Assembly: GCF_016802725.1 (NCBI RefSeq)
Contig: NC_052675.1
Coordinates: forward strand, 7,577,622 to 7,641,621
Source: Solenopsis invicta
Lineage: Eukaryota; Arthropoda; Insecta; Hymenoptera; Formicidae
Length of the DNA stretch: 64,000 bases
Reading direction: 5' to 3'
How positions within the stretch are numbered: the first letter of the stretch is position 1; every line of letters starts with the position of its first letter. This document shows positions 1 through 12,466 of the stretch, piece by piece. Under the pieces are notes generated by a model. It saw only the letters and a program-made list of their open reading frames with translations. It did no database searches and was not told where the DNA came from. The position numbers and the translations under genes are program-made.

Positions 1-381
1 TTGGGGGAAAAAGAAAATATAAAAAGGAAAAAGAGATCTTTTATTTTAGTAATATCAACATCAAAATACACATATCTTCATAATTATAATTTATAATAAC
101 ATGCAGCAATGAACATTTTAACGATGATAATAGCGCTTATTCAACATAAATTATATATAAATAATTATAATTCAGAAAAGAATTTTTTATTTAAAATATA
201 AAATTATTTGTTAAATAAGCACTATCATTCTTGCTGAATTGCTTGTTGTAGCCTTTATTGAATTATTAATTCTTTTTTTACATTACCAAGCTTCTATATT
301 TTTTATTATTATTTATAAAACCTTTATATGTATGAAAAGATTAACAGTTATAATATTAATTTATATAATTTACATATTTAG
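1..381. other. Intron upstream of Egfr exon
   Basis: AT-rich sequence without a coding signal. It ends in a pyrimidine- and AT-rich stretch with AG at 380-381, just before the first Egfr coding block, so it reads as the 3' part of an intron. Upstream Egfr exons would lie outside the window. Confidence 0.6.
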
Positions 382-1596
382 GATAGGATAGGCGATCCCG
401 ACGACAACTCAACATCCTTTAACTGCACGGAGACCTGTCCACCAGAGTATCCTCACAAGATCTTTCCTCCTGACAGTGAGCCATACTGTTCTATAGAAAC
501 ATTAGACCTCGGTTACCAGATGGAAAACGAGTTTCATCCAGCTGTTTTGGCTGGCATTGGTGTTTTATTAGCGGTGTTTGTTATTGTCATCGTTGTGTTA
601 CTGTACTTCTGGCGAGTAAAAACGAAAGCTAAGGAGAACACAGTGAAAATGACGATGGCTTTGACCGGATTAAACGACAACGAACCACTTCGACCGACAG
701 GTGTAAAACCAAATCTTGCCAAACTGCGAATCATCAAGGAAGAAGAGATGAGGAAAGGCGGTATATTGGGTTATGGTGTTTTCGGCAACGTGTATCAAGG
801 CCTCTGGGTACCCAAAGAAGAGAACGTAAAGATCCCAGTTGCTATAAAGGTTCTTCATGATGGCACAGGTGCAAATACGTCCAAAGAATTTCTCGACGAG
901 GCTTATATTATGGCTAGTGAGCATCCAAATCTGTTACAATTACTTGCGGTATGCATGACGTCACAGATGATGTTGGTGACTCAATTAATGCCCCTGGGCT
1001 GTCTGCTAGATTTTGTACGCAGGTACAAAGACAAAATTGGTTCGAAGCCACTGTTAAATTGGTGTACGCAGATCGCGAGGGGTATGGCCTATTTGGAAGA
1101 GAGAAGATTAGTTCACCGAGATTTAGCAGCGCGAAATGTCCTCGTCCAAACTCCAAATTGCGTGAAGATCACCGATTTTGGTCTTGCTAAGTTATTGGAC
1201 ATTAACGAGGAGCAGTATAAAGCTGCAGGCGGGAAGATGCCGATTAAGTGGTTGACATTAGAATGCATTCAGCATCGAGTGTTTAATCACAAATCGGACG
1301 TGTGGGCTTTTGGAGTGACCATTTGGGAGGTTCTCACTTATGGTGGTAGACCGTACGAAAATGTCTCTGCTCGAAACGTGCCAGAATTATTGGAAAAGGG
1401 CGAAAGATTACCGCAGCCCGCGATTTGTACGATTGACGTATACATGATTATGATTAAGTGCTGGATGCTTGATGCTGAATCCAAACCTAGCTTTAAAGAA
1501 CTGGCCGAAGATTTCGCGAAAATGTCTAGAGATCCTGGTCGATATCTTGCCATTAAAGGAGATAAATACATGAGACTGCCTTCGTATACACTACAG
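382..1596 (+). CDS. Egfr: Egfr exon: juxtamembrane, transmembrane segment and tyrosine kinase domain
   Basis: This is a single large exon of an epidermal growth factor receptor (ErbB family), a plasma-membrane receptor that phosphorylates tyrosines after ligand binding and drives Ras/MAPK signalling. It opens with the last cysteine-rich extracellular residues (around 421-490). A hydrophobic transmembrane helix follows at about 541-612, then a basic stop-transfer stretch. The kinase shows a glycine loop (GYGVFG), the VAIK lysine, HRDLAARN in the catalytic loop, DFGLAK, and GGKMPIKW in the activation segment. The frame is open upstream of the ATG at 520, which is only an internal methionine. 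Acceptors are possible at 381, 386 or 391. The 3' end is a clear CAG|GTAA donor at 1596/1597, phase 0, and continues in frame into the next exon. Confidence 0.95.
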
Positions 1597-2149
1597 GTAA
1601 ATTTTGCTTGTATGCAAAATTTGCTGTATTACCGAAGCTAATTATGTTGATATAATAATTAAAAATTATTAAAATTATTATGTAATGGATTTCATTGATA
1701 TAATAATTGCGTTACGATCATATCAATAATGCTTCAAATTGTTCATATTATATCCGTATACTTAAGCAGTTCATTAATATAAAGTATATTAGATATCGAT
1801 AATAATCTATGAATTTTTAACGACTAATAATAAAAAATTGTATATTCTCGACTCCTAGAATATAATAACTTTTGTAATGTAATTTTACTATAGAACAAAA
1901 AAATAAGAAGAACAATACAATTTCTATCAAAGCAGATTTTGATACTTAATAATATTTCTGTATCAACTATTAAATATATTTTTTTATAAACCACGTACCG
2001 ATATGGATTGTCGGACATAAAATTTTTAAATCAAAGTTAGAAATAATACCTTATAACTTTTTATAGTAATCATATAATGACAAAAATTTCCAATGTAGAA
2101 TTTCACAATACGATTTAGTATTAGCTCGACTCTTAATTTGAATTTTTAG

Positions 2150-2555
2150 GACGAAAAAGAGATGATACGAAATCTCGCATCAGCGATGGATGGTCCTGAA
2201 ACTTTGGTGGATGCTGACGAGTATCTACAACCTAAATCACGAGCTCCACTTCCGCCTGCAATTTCCGCATCAAGTACTTCTGGTTCACCGCCAAATATGC
2301 CAGTGAAATCGTGCTGGCCGAACGGCAAGCCACTCGCCGCTGATTCTCCAACGCCGCAAAATCAGCAAAATTGGGATAGAGAGCTCTTGAGGTATGGCGG
2401 AAATCATGGGAGCGGAAACGCGTCGCACGAGGCGAGCAATTCCGGTCAACACACGCATTACACGCATCCCAATGGTTACTGCGGACATATCGCAGGAATA
2501 GATAACTCGTATTCGAGATATTGCTCAGATCCATTGAAGATGGTCGGTGTTAGAG
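2150..2555 (+). CDS. Egfr: Egfr exon: first part of cytoplasmic tail
   Basis: The acceptor TTTTTAG ends at 2149 and the exon starts in phase 0, reading DEKEMIRNLASAMDGPETLV and then DADEYLQPK, a typical start of the insect Egfr tail with a tyrosine in an EYLQP context. The rest is low-complexity and rich in Ser, Pro, Asn, Gly and His, as expected for the disordered tail that carries adaptor docking sites. The donor is GAG|GTAAG at 2555/2556, phase 1, which joins cleanly to the exon at 2683 (a split Asp codon). Confidence 0.92.
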
Positions 2556-2682
2556 GTAAGCAAAATGTTAATTGCTAAAAAAAAGTGGAATAAAATATCT
2601 ATTGCGGCAATGATTGATATTGAATCATTATACGCACAAACATCGTGGGATGAATTTTAACGAATCAATGGGGAAATTTCAG

Positions 2683-2884
2683 ATTGCGATGTGACAGATG
2701 ACTGCTTCGATACAAAAGTGAATCAAGTAATGCACATTGTTGCGCATCAGCAGGCTCAAGTCGGAAACTTGAAATTGGATTTGCCATTGGATGAGGATGA
2801 CTACCTTATGCCATCGCCACAACTGCCAGTCAATACAACGCAATATATGGATCTCATTGAGGTTTGGGGAATCCAAACCAACAG
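2683..2884 (+). CDS. Egfr: Egfr exon: middle of cytoplasmic tail
   Basis: The acceptor TTTCAG ends at 2682. The exon encodes an acidic segment with DEDDYLMPSPQLP and then QYMDLIE, two further tyrosine motifs of the receptor tail. The donor CAG|GTGAG at 2884/2885 is strong, but in the frame as given the exon ends in phase 2, whereas the best acceptor of the last exon (3461/3462) needs phase 1. Dropping one G from the GGGG run at 2866-2869 would restore the phase and give a tail sequence that runs smoothly into the last exon. I infer a one-base excess in the run, either error or mutation. An alternative without a frameshift is an acceptor at 3489. Confidence 0.85.
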
Positions 2885-3461
2885 GTGAGAAGTAAACCTT
2901 GGTACTAATCTCATCTCTCTGTTCCTCTTCAATCCTTAGATTTTATCAGAGCTCGATAACATCTCAGCGTACATTTCTGTGCAGTGCACTTTTTTACAAT
3001 TTAAACAGATATAAGGAACTTACAGTTTAAACACCGATTCCAAATAATCTAATTTTGGGTATTAAGATAATCTCGGAGATTTGCTATTACCTTCCGAGAG
3101 ATAGATTCCGAGAAGTATTCGGAATCTATCTTTCGGAAGGTAGTGGCAAATTTGAATATTTGCCACAGAGAGCACAGACGCAAAACTTTCTGCATCAGTA
3201 CCTACAATTTAATAATTTTATCTATAACGTTGAAAATAGAAATGTATTAACTCTTAGGAAAATTTTTTTTACTGTATTTATTTGTACTTCTACATATACA
3301 TAATTTTGTACAACGTCTAATTTAATTTTTCCTTACTCCATATATAATATTTATTTATTTTATCACTTTATATAAATGTAACATTTATCTATAATTTTAT
3401 ATGTCTACATATATGTATTTGTGCTCTTTACAAAAGCAAAACTTTCTTATTTTTTATCTAG

Positions 3462-3763
3462 AACTAGAATCGAAGCGGTTGAACAATAGATTCCGAAAGT
3501 ATCCAGACTTCCTAACGATTCAAGGGAAGACATCACTAGACAATCCGGAATACATAATGCCGCAGGATGAGGGTCCGCTAACGCCGCAGACCTTGGGTAT
3601 TCCTACGCCGGACTTGGAAAAAGTTTTGCCAAATGGCGCCTTTGAATCTCAAATTAGGCAACGAAGTTCCGAAGAAAAATCAGATCACGAATATTACAAT
3701 GACTTTGATCGGTTGGAACGGGAATTGCAGCCATTAAAGCCTTTTAGGAGAAGAATGAAATGA
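3462..3763 (+). CDS. Egfr: Egfr terminal exon: C-terminal tail and stop
   Basis: This exon is preceded by a pyrimidine-rich stretch and CTAG at 3458-3461. It encodes RKYPDFLTIQGKTSLDNPEY, then a TPQTLGIPTPD block and DHEYYNDFDRLERELQPL, all in keeping with the conserved C-terminus of insect Egfr (NPEY and EYYN tyrosine motifs). The stop is TGA at 3761-3763. The reading frame inside the exon is unambiguous. The exact 5' edge (3462, 3468 or 3490) depends on how the phase conflict with the previous exon is resolved. Confidence 0.88.
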
Positions 3764-6700
3764 CGGTGTGATTCTAGTGGTGTTATCGCGAAAAGAACCG
3801 TTTAAGATTCTATATGGGACCAGGGATGATTATATTGATAAAAAACTTTTATTGTGATAAAAGATGAATCTTGGAGGGAAATAGAGAAGCATTGCTTTTC
3901 TACATCGCAACATTATCTGACCACATAGTTACTCAATTTCTGAGTACAGGATCCATTGTACTTATAAAAGACACTTCACTCAAGTGCCGTGCTCGATTGT
4001 GATTAGATGTAAGACGCGTTAGAAACTCGTGCGTATTATGGAATATAAGTAAAATAAAAGAGACTATAATGACATACCGGAAATGGGAATCGTGCGACAG
4101 CGATACTCGCGAACAAGTAGTGCAAAGATATTCTTAATGTGCCATTTGTCGTGGCTTGTAAATAAATTACTTCTCGTAATAGTTTCTCGAGGATATAAGA
4201 AATATTCTAGGACTTAATTCGCAACGACAGCGTCAATATCGTCTTTGCTTAATAGTTTTACTTTAGGACTATATTAAGGCATTTGGGCCCTGCCATCGCA
4301 AAACGAAGTCCTCATATAAGTTTGAAAAATGGTACAAAATTGGTAGAAAACGACATATAAATGATTTTACTTATTTGACTAAATCTTTTTACATTTGTCT
4401 TTGTAACATTAACTCTATTATCATATACGTGTTATAATAAATAATACGGCCCAATTTTTTCGAAGTAATGAAATTATAAATGTTGATCTTTACAAATTTT
4501 TTAAACTTAAATCGATCTTTCCCTTATTAGCTATTTTTACAAAGATATCTATACACTCTAAAAGTTAATATTCACAATGACAGTACCAATTTTTCAACAA
4601 ACTTGATTAAAAATGTGAAGTAATATCTTTTTTACACAAATTTAAATTTTTTGATTGTAAAGTTATAAAGAAATTACAACGCAAATTATTAAAAAATCAA
4701 TGACGATTCGAACTCCAAAAAGATTCATAGTCGTTGTTAAAACTTTAATAGTAAAATTTAAACATTTTTGAGCGGAATAAAAATATGAAAAAATATATCA
4801 GGAAATCGCTCATTACATTATATTATATAAAAGCTGTTTCAAAAGTTTTTATTTCTTTTTTGAACACACAGATTTGTTAATGGCATTTTACATCATTGAA
4901 TAATAAATCTCTTATGTCTTTTTCTAATAAACATAAATTCAAATATGTTGTTAATTAAAAGTATTTTTTTATATTGACAAAGGATTTAATTTCAAATTTA
5001 GAATATAATAATGTATGAATGTATGTATACTCGAAATGGCAATAATATTTTTTCAATTTTATTAATGTTCAATATAAATTCTTGTTGGAAGTTAATGTTT
5101 TTAAAGATGTTTTAGTATTTATAAAGTGTTCCGCTTAGAATGACGAAAGTTAAGCAGTCCCGCTACAAAGGCCAGCTTGCAGCAGCGTCCTATAACATAA
5201 GTCTGATTAATAGTAGTCTTTGTTTTAATCTGCTTTATAGATCATAATGTGGGAGAGGGCAAAGAAAAATCAATTATCTATCGTTCAAAGCTCAAACTGT
5301 TGGACGTTAGGGCAACCAGGCCAAAATATTTGTGCGGTACACCGCTGACTGTGATATGAGTTACTTTATTTCTTCTGACACTCAAATACCGCAATAATTT
5401 GCATTTTCCCTTTTCTCGCAGTAAGTTATGACAGCGAAGCTACATTGTCTTATTTTACTGCCGAAGATAAATTCGCCTCGCGTTGAGATACGAATCGATG
5501 CAGAGGAACGCGATTCTACTTAAAAATGGAGAAACAAAGAGACTCGAAAACGTTTTTCCTTCTTCTTATGCCATCATCTTTGTAGCGGAATCAATTGGCT
5601 GATGGAAATTATCAGTTATTTCATTTTTTATACGTGAAACACGATTTGTACATAATTTAGCGAGTAGAATAGTAAACAAAAAAGCTCTATAGGTGTAAGA
5701 AACGCAAAAAAGAGTCGGACGGATCAATGATCGTATCGATTGCCAAAATACGGCAATCCGTGTGTAACTACACTAAGTAACAGTATGATAGGACGTGCCA
5801 TGTTGTACAGAAAAAAAGAAGAAAATATGCGAAAGAGCAAATTTTATGATGGAGAATGGATCTTTATTGTATTTAATAAATTCTCGGGAACTCTGTTCTA
5901 CGAGCCTTGCATTTGCTATAAATGAGCAGGAGCGTGCGCGAGATTGGCGATCTTTTTTGGAAGTAATATTGGTAAATTGTAATCAATAAATTATCGTCAT
6001 TTTATCATTTGGAGGAAAAATGATGATGATATTACATTATTATTAAATTATTTGTCACATAACCTTAATAGCTTTAATTCTCTAATTTTGATACTTTCCT
6101 TATAGTATCATAAAGTAATCAAATCAAGTTATTTCGAAACTATAAAGAAATAAAAATGTACATTTAGATATAAAACACCTACATTTTTCTTAAATCATCC
6201 AACACTGATATAATATTTTTTACATGTAAGCACTCTGTAAAAAATATCATAAAATTTAATGTATCTTTAAATTACACAAGTATATTAAATTTATTGTATC
6301 TATTACAAAATAGTATGTGCATGAAATTTAGTACACTTTTGACAACATCAAATTTTTTTAATGTAGTTGAAATTTATTTTCCTTAGATTACATTAAATTT
6401 TAATGCGTATTTTTAACAGTGTGCAATCGATATTAATTTTAACTGCCTAAATAACAAAATAGCAACAAATTTAATCAAATTTTGACCACAGATCAATAGT
6501 TATATGTTCCTTCAATTTGTTCCAACGACAAAGCTTGCTAACATGCTATGTCAGCAGATTAGCGACAGAAGTCAAATAGAATCTGCGCGCACGAACACTT
6601 TAATGACAAACTCTCAGCAAAAATCGAGCAGAAGTTACAAATTCTGTCCCAGATAACTAAGCATCTTAGCGAAATCGCGTAAATTTATGATTATAACTAA

Positions 6701-7879
6701 TAATGCTGGCAATTTGTCTTTCATTTATCTTCAAGGATTTCAAATATACCGACATTAAATCAATACGCAGTAATGTATACATGTATACATTGCCGTAACG
6801 GCAACAGTATGAATTTTATTGATGATGATTTCAAAGTTACAAGCAAGTTTCTAACAAGTTAATATTCAAAGTTATCATATTGCGAAGGCATCAATTTGTC
6901 AACCAATGCTGACTCAGCTACTGCAATTCTAATAGTAACACATATAATTGCAAGCAACATGTTAGCCATAATATCAACACACGTTGCTATTTTCTTGACT
7001 TCTACTGTCTACTGGTATAGCATATCAGCAGATACTTTATTATATTTATGACGGCAGTTTACCGACATTATCAGATATTATAGACTCTACGTACAATTTG
7101 TTGCCTTTTGACCAATAAAAATTGATAGCACGCTCCACTCAAAATTTGTTTCTGCAGATTTGATTAGGGTAGAGAAAAAAGAATATATACATTTATACAC
7201 AAAATATTTCTTTTTTTAACATTAAAATACAAAATGATATTAATTATGAATTTCCAAAAATATTTGCACACTTTTCCTATCGCAATCGTATTTTATGATG
7301 ATCGAAATAAAAACGAAAACATTTGTAAAAAATGCTTGTGAAAAAATAATCCACACTGATTTTCAATCTCGCTGCATACCGTGCAGTATCTTACACGTAA
7401 TAATGTAGCCAAGACGTATCGTGTACATTGCATTAAGTGTTACTAATTATTATTATTGTAACAAATTCTCTTTGTAATATATCATTCATCGCGACGCGTT
7501 ACTCGCCACACGAAGAAAGACACGTGATTTTTTTGGGACGGACCAAGAAAATGTCTTTCCATTGTCCTCACTCTCGCAGATTTGGTCTTCTAAATGTAAA
7601 TTAAACTGCGACTGATCGTGGTAATTAGAAATTGTACAGCGTAATCGAATGTTGTGTAATTTACGAGGAGTGGCCATTCGGTTGTGGACATAGAATTTAT
7701 AGATCTTTATTGTATCATTATATATCGTAAAAATTTATTGTAATAAAGAACACTCATTCCTACCATTTGTCGTTTTTCATTTGAACCAACATAATTTAAA
7801 AATATAAAAAAATGTTTATAATTTACGTGCTAAATAGATTAGCATATATGCTACATTTTTCAATAATATTTTTTCGGAT
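3764..7879. other. Egfr 3' UTR followed by AT-rich intergenic DNA
   Basis: Several AATAAA-like signals follow the Egfr stop, for example near 4055 and 4160, so a 3' UTR of a few hundred bases is likely. From about 4.4 kb the sequence is AT-rich with short, incoherent open frames that match no family I know. An open frame on the minus strand at 7486-7677 has no recognisable domain and is not called. Confidence 0.5.

Positions 7880-7964
<85 letters not shown>
7880..7964. repeat. (TC)n microsatellite at the 5' edge of LINE 1
   Basis: Nearly pure CT dinucleotide repeat, about 85 bases, immediately followed by the GC-rich 5' region of the retrotransposon. A matching tract lies at the other end of the element (12872-12958). 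Confidence 0.95.
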
Positions 7965-7968
<4 letters not shown>

Positions 7969-8348
7969 GCGTGAGTATCGCCCTGACGTGCCTTTTCTGC
8001 TCTGTCGCTTTCGAAGCTTTGCTGCCGCTTTTTGCCCTCCGGGGCTGCTTGTTACAGGTCTCTCCTGTCAAGAGCTTTCTTGCTTGGCGCCTGCCTCCTG
8101 GGTGAGAATACCTCCGCCGTTTTCGCTCTCCTTTCACGGTTTTTGATCTACTGCTGCGGCATAACCTCACTTTCACCGGTGGTCGCGCGCGCTGTCATCC
8201 GGACGGGTCTGTTCGTGCATGCTGATTTGCGGACCGCTCTCGCCTGCGCGCGCCGAGCTCGAGTACGTTCGTGGGTCGCCAGCCAATCGGTTTCTCTCAC
8301 TGGTCAGTCAGCCTCTCTTTCCAGCCAATCAGCTTTTCCTTCGTCGCC

Positions 8349-9575
8349 ATGACGCTTGCGTGCACGGTTTGCAAGCGCTACATCTCCATCACTGATGCCT
8401 TGTGCTGCGATCGCAATCCCAAGCACATCTATCATGAAGTGTGTGCGTCAAGCCTGCTGGATCGTGCGTCGCGGTCCGATTCCCTGGTGCTTCCATGCCC
8501 TGCTTGCCGTGACTTGGGCCTCGTTGGGGGCCTGTCGGATTCCCGTGGCCCGATGCCTGCGAGTGGCGGAGCCACGTCATCTGCTCTTCCTCCCTCGGAT
8601 CTCAGGGATCTTATCGCCACTGTGCTGGCTAAGGTGGAGGGCATTGAGCGCAGTCTGCAGGATCTTCCGGCCATGAGGGATCAGCTGCGAGAGCTTCCCG
8701 CCGTGAGGACGCAGCTGGCTTCCCTCGAGAGAAGCGTCCAACAGTCTCTCGGTACCATCGAGGCCAGAACTGAGGAGTTGGCGGCATCTGTGTGCCGGGT
8801 CGATGCGGGGCAGGCTGCTCTGGATGCCCGTGTTCGCGCCCTGGAGGCGCGACCTTCCGGCGGCCCGGGCACGTCACCTGGCGACTTCGAGGAGCGTCTG
8901 GAGGCGCTCGAGCGCGCCAAACTAAACAATGAGCTCATCTTGTTTGGCGTTAAAGAGCTCCCTTCCGAGGACTCTCGCGCCGTCGCGATTGGCGTGGCTT
9001 CCGCACTCGGGATAGATGCCTCTCCCGACCTGATTTCTGCCACTCGTATTCCATCCAAGGGGAACCGACCGCGACCGATCATCGTCAGGCTCTCCTCCAG
9101 TGAGGCGCGAAACCGATGGATAGACGGAAAGAGAGCCAAGGGCGTCCTCGAGGGTGCCGAGGTGTCGGCTGGGCTCTCCGGTTCCCGAGTTGACGTCAAC
9201 GAGAGACTCACATCGTCAGCGAGGACTATCTTCGGCGAGGCTAGGCGTGCAGTGCGCGGCGGTAGGCTGCACCGCGCCTGGGTCCGCAACGGCCTTGTAT
9301 TCATCCGGCGACACTCAGACACATCACCCATCAGAGTTCGCCATCTTGGACACCTCGACAGCCTCACAGCCGGCCCTCCGCCCCCCGCTGCCGCCGGGGA
9401 CGCCGGAGGTTCGGCGACTTCTTCTGCCGCCTCCACTTCGGCGACCTCGTCCTCGGCGCCTCGCCTTCCGCGGGCGCCGGCTGTCAGACCTCGTGTGCCC
9501 TCGGCGGCGTCCGGTGGCGCGCCTGGGGCCGGCTGTGCGGCTGTCGTCCCGTCCTCGTCCGCGCGTAGGACCTGA
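8349..9575 (+). CDS. LINE 1 ORF1 protein (zinc finger, coiled coil, RRM-like)
   Basis: This is an RNA-binding accessory protein of the retrotransposon, 408 residues from the ATG at 8349. That start sits in a good context (GCCATGA) at the end of the leader. The frame is open upstream to 8271, but the upstream part looks like UTR. The N-terminus has CTVC, a CC pair, an HxxC and a CPAC, spaced like a RING/PHD-type zinc finger, as reported for ORF1 of CR1-like elements. A heptad-rich segment rich in Leu, Arg and Glu follows (about residues 85-200, likely coiled coil). Then comes a region starting NNELILFGVKELP and including RPRPIIVRLSS, resembling the RRM/FP-type core of LINE ORF1 proteins. The tail is rich in Ala, Ser and Pro. 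The frame ends at a UGA (9573-9575), and ORF2 continues in the same frame. Confidence 0.85.
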   Translation: MTLACTVCKRYISITDALCCDRNPKHIYHEVCASSLLDRASRSDSLVLPCPACRDLGLVGGLSDSRGPMPASGGATSSALPPSDLRDLIATVLAKVEGIERSLQDLPAMRDQLRELPAVRTQLASLERSVQQSLGTIEARTEELAASVCRVDAGQAALDARVRALEARPSGGPGTSPGDFEERLEALERAKLNNELILFGVKELPSEDSRAVAIGVASALGIDASPDLISATRIPSKGNRPRPIIVRLSSSEARNRWIDGKRAKGVLEGAEVSAGLSGSRVDVNERLTSSARTIFGEARRAVRGGRLHRAWVRNGLVFIRRHSDTSPIRVRHLGHLDSLTAGPPPPAAAGDAGGSATSSAASTSATSSSAPRLPRAPAVRPRVPSAASGGAPGAGCAAVVPSSSARRT

Positions 9576-12466
9576 CGCACCTCGATTGTCGACTCTGCTG
9601 CTGCTGGGTTCCTCCGTCTCTGCCATGTCAACTGCCAATCCCTCCTCCCCCATTTCATCGAGTTTCGCGACTATTTTTCTCGCAACCGCTTCGACATCAT
9701 CGCTATGTCCGAGACGTGGCTTAAGCCCCCTGCTACTGACGATTTGGCTCGCCTCCCTGGTTACTCGCTCTTGCGGGTTGACCGTGTGGGTCGGGGGGAG
9801 GGGGTATTGGTGCCTACGTGTGCGACGGGCTGTCCGCGAGCGTGCTTGCTACCTCGCCCGCGCGCTACTGCGGCCAACCCGAGTACATGATCGTGCGCAT
9901 CTCTGCAGCTGGTCAGAGGCCGTTCCTTTTAGCTGTCGTCTATCGGCCACCCAAGCTGGGTTATCTAGTCACTTTTCAGCAGGAGTTCGAGGGACTTCTC
10001 CCCTCCTTCCCAGCGGCGGTCGTAATAGGCGACTTTAACATTGACTTAAACCGCCAGTCTCATGACGCCGCCTCCCTACGCGACTTCTGTCAGAGCAATC
10101 GTCTGCACATCATTCCGTTCTCCGACACCCACCATACCGCTACATCTCACTCCCGCATAGACCACTGCTTAGTCAGCAATCAGTCCTTCGCGTTGTCTCA
10201 CCATCAACACGCCCTTTCCTTCCTGTCTTGCCACGACCTCATCGAGGTAACCCTCAACTGTAACTTTAACAGACTTCCTCCTCGCGTCATCTCTGCTCGC
10301 AATCTCTCCGGTATCAACCTTGAGACGCTCTCTCATTGTCTTGTCTCCCTCGACTGGGATTTCCTTCACCAGTCCACTGCATTGGACGACAAGGTTGATG
10401 CCTTCACTGCCCTTCTTCAGACCGCTCTCGACGCCGTTGCTCCACTCCGCACCTTTCGCGCTAGGAGGCCTCCAGCTCCTTGGATCGACAGGAACACTCG
10501 CGAACTCATGAACGAAAGGGACTCTGCCAGGAGAGCTCTTCGTCGGTGTCCCACTCTTGCTAGGTTGGCCACCTTCCGATCCCTGCGTAACAGGGTGAAT
10601 ATCCTTCTGGACACTGCCAGAAGTGGCTATCTCGGTCGACGCTTGGATTCTGCAGCATCGCCCGCTCGGCTGTGGTCTGAGCTACGATCACTGGGTCTTG
10701 CCAAATCTCGCTCCTCCTCTTCGACACTTGACCTCTCTCTCGACCAACTCAACTCCTTTTTCTGCTCCGCTCATCTCTCTCCTCTCTCCCCTCATCCTCT
10801 TGCCTCCTCCCCTCTGTCGGTCCCTCTCTCTCCTCTTAGCTCTTCCCCATCTTCATCTATCTCCTTATCCGATCCCTCTTCATTTTACTTCCTACATATC
10901 ACGCCCATTGTCCTCCATAGGGCGCTCATCAGATGCTCCTCTAATGCCGCAGGTCCAGACAACTTGAGTCGCCGCTTCATTCTTGATTGTCTCCCCTTCA
11001 TCTTCCATATTATCCTCGATCTCCTGAACTTATCATTGAACTCCTCCACTTTTCCTTCCTCTTGGAAGCGCTCCCACATTATCCCTCTTCCCAAGGTCAA
11101 AACTCCCTCCTCTCCTTCCGACTACCGCCCTATTTCTCTCCTCTGTTTTCTCTCCAAGATCCTCGAGCGCATCGTTTTCGATCAGCTCTCTTGCCATCTC
11201 TCCTCTCTCCATCTCCTCGATCCTCTTCAATCCGGCTTCCGCTGCGGTTACAGCACACAGACTGCGCTCGTCAAGCTGGCGGACGACGTTAGACGGGCTG
11301 TTGATCAGAGAAAGGTCACCCTCCTCATCCTATTCGACTTCTCGAAGGCCTTCGACTCCGTCAGCCACGAGCTGCTTCTGCGTAAGCTTCCGCACTTCCA
11401 CATCTCCCGCCCCGTCCTTCGCTGGTTCGAGTCTTACCTCTCTGGCAGGTCCCAGCGTGTCCGCGGTCACGACGGCTTCTCTTCTTGGAGTCTTATCCAA
11501 GCAGGCGTTCCTCAGGGCTCCGTTATCGGCCCCCTGCTTTTTGCTCTATTTATTAATGACCTGAGGACAGTGATTCGCCACAGCCGACATCTACTCTACG
11601 CGGACGATCTGCAGATCTACCTGGACTTCTCTCCTGCCGATCTCGAATACGCGCTTGGGAGGATCAGAGAGGACATCTCCGCGATAGAGCAATGGGCTCG
11701 CAACAACCGACTCACCCTGAACGCCATGAAAACCAAGGCCATCCTCTTAGGTAGTGCTCGCTATGTCAATAATATTCTTGCTAATAACAACATCGTTTTG
11801 GAAATTAACGGCACTCCTATCGAGGTCACCGATCGGGTGGTCAATCTTGGCTTGATCTTCACCAGCACTCTTAGCTGGAACGAGCAGGTCAGGTCTGTGT
11901 CCCAGCGCGTGAATGGCGTACTCTGGCGCCTCAAATATTATCGGCACTGCCTCTCACGTCCCCTGCGCGTTCGCCTCGTGTCCTCTCTGATTTTCCCTAT
12001 CTTTGACTATTGCTCTGCCGTCTTGACAGACCTCACCGGGTCGCATCGCCTTCAGCTCAGGCGTCTGATGAACTCCTGCGTACGCTTCATCTGCGACCTC
12101 CGCTGGGATGATCACGTCTCATATTTTTATTCCCAGCTTGGCTGGCTGCGGGCGGATGACAGGAGACTTTACCTCTTCGGCTGCTTCATCTTTGCCATCC
12201 TCCGTACCGGCATCCCTCCCTACTTAGCCTCCTTGCTCTTGCCTTGTCCAAGACCCAGAGCGGCCTCCAGAGCTTCCCCACTGGACCTAGCGATCCCCTC
12301 CTGCCGCACCTCTACATTCCAGCGTTCCTTCGCCTTTACCGCTCCCTCTTTCTGGAACTCTCTCCCCATTGCGGTTCGCAGCGCTGAGTCTACTCGCTCC
12401 TTCAGACGTGGCCTCTTCGATTTTTTGCAGCAGCGTGGTGCGTCTCAGTCCCAGCCTCCGCCTTAA
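9576..12466 (+). pseudogene. LINE 1 ORF2: endonuclease and reverse transcriptase, one frameshift
   Basis: ORF2 encodes the enzyme that nicks target DNA and primes reverse transcription there. It is open in the ORF1 frame directly after the UGA at 9573. The first endonuclease motif (HVNCQSLL) lies before the first in-frame ATG (9705), so that ATG cannot be the native start of a complete endonuclease. The frame runs through MSETWL to a G-rich run at 9793-9804, where coding moves to another frame: a one-base loss. From there it is open to the TAA at 12464. Visible motifs are VIGDFNIDLN and SHSRIDHC (endonuclease), FDFSKAFDSV, GVPQGSVIGPLLFALFINDL and LLYADDLQIY (reverse transcriptase, catalytic YADD). 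There is no RNase H. Apart from the frameshift it looks intact. Confidence 0.88.

Noticed and set aside
3055..3303. 82-residue frame in the last Egfr intron as an extra exon
   Set aside because: Contains a local inverted repeat (GATAGATTCCGAGAAG... / CTTTCGGAAGGTAG region), no Egfr-like sequence and no good splice sites.
7486..7677. 63-residue minus-strand frame
   Set aside because: No family resemblance and no flanking gene structure; kept as intergenic.
8681..9658. Long open frame antisense to LINE 1 ORF1
   Set aside because: Arises from the high GC content of ORF1; composition is that of a shadow frame, with no domain.
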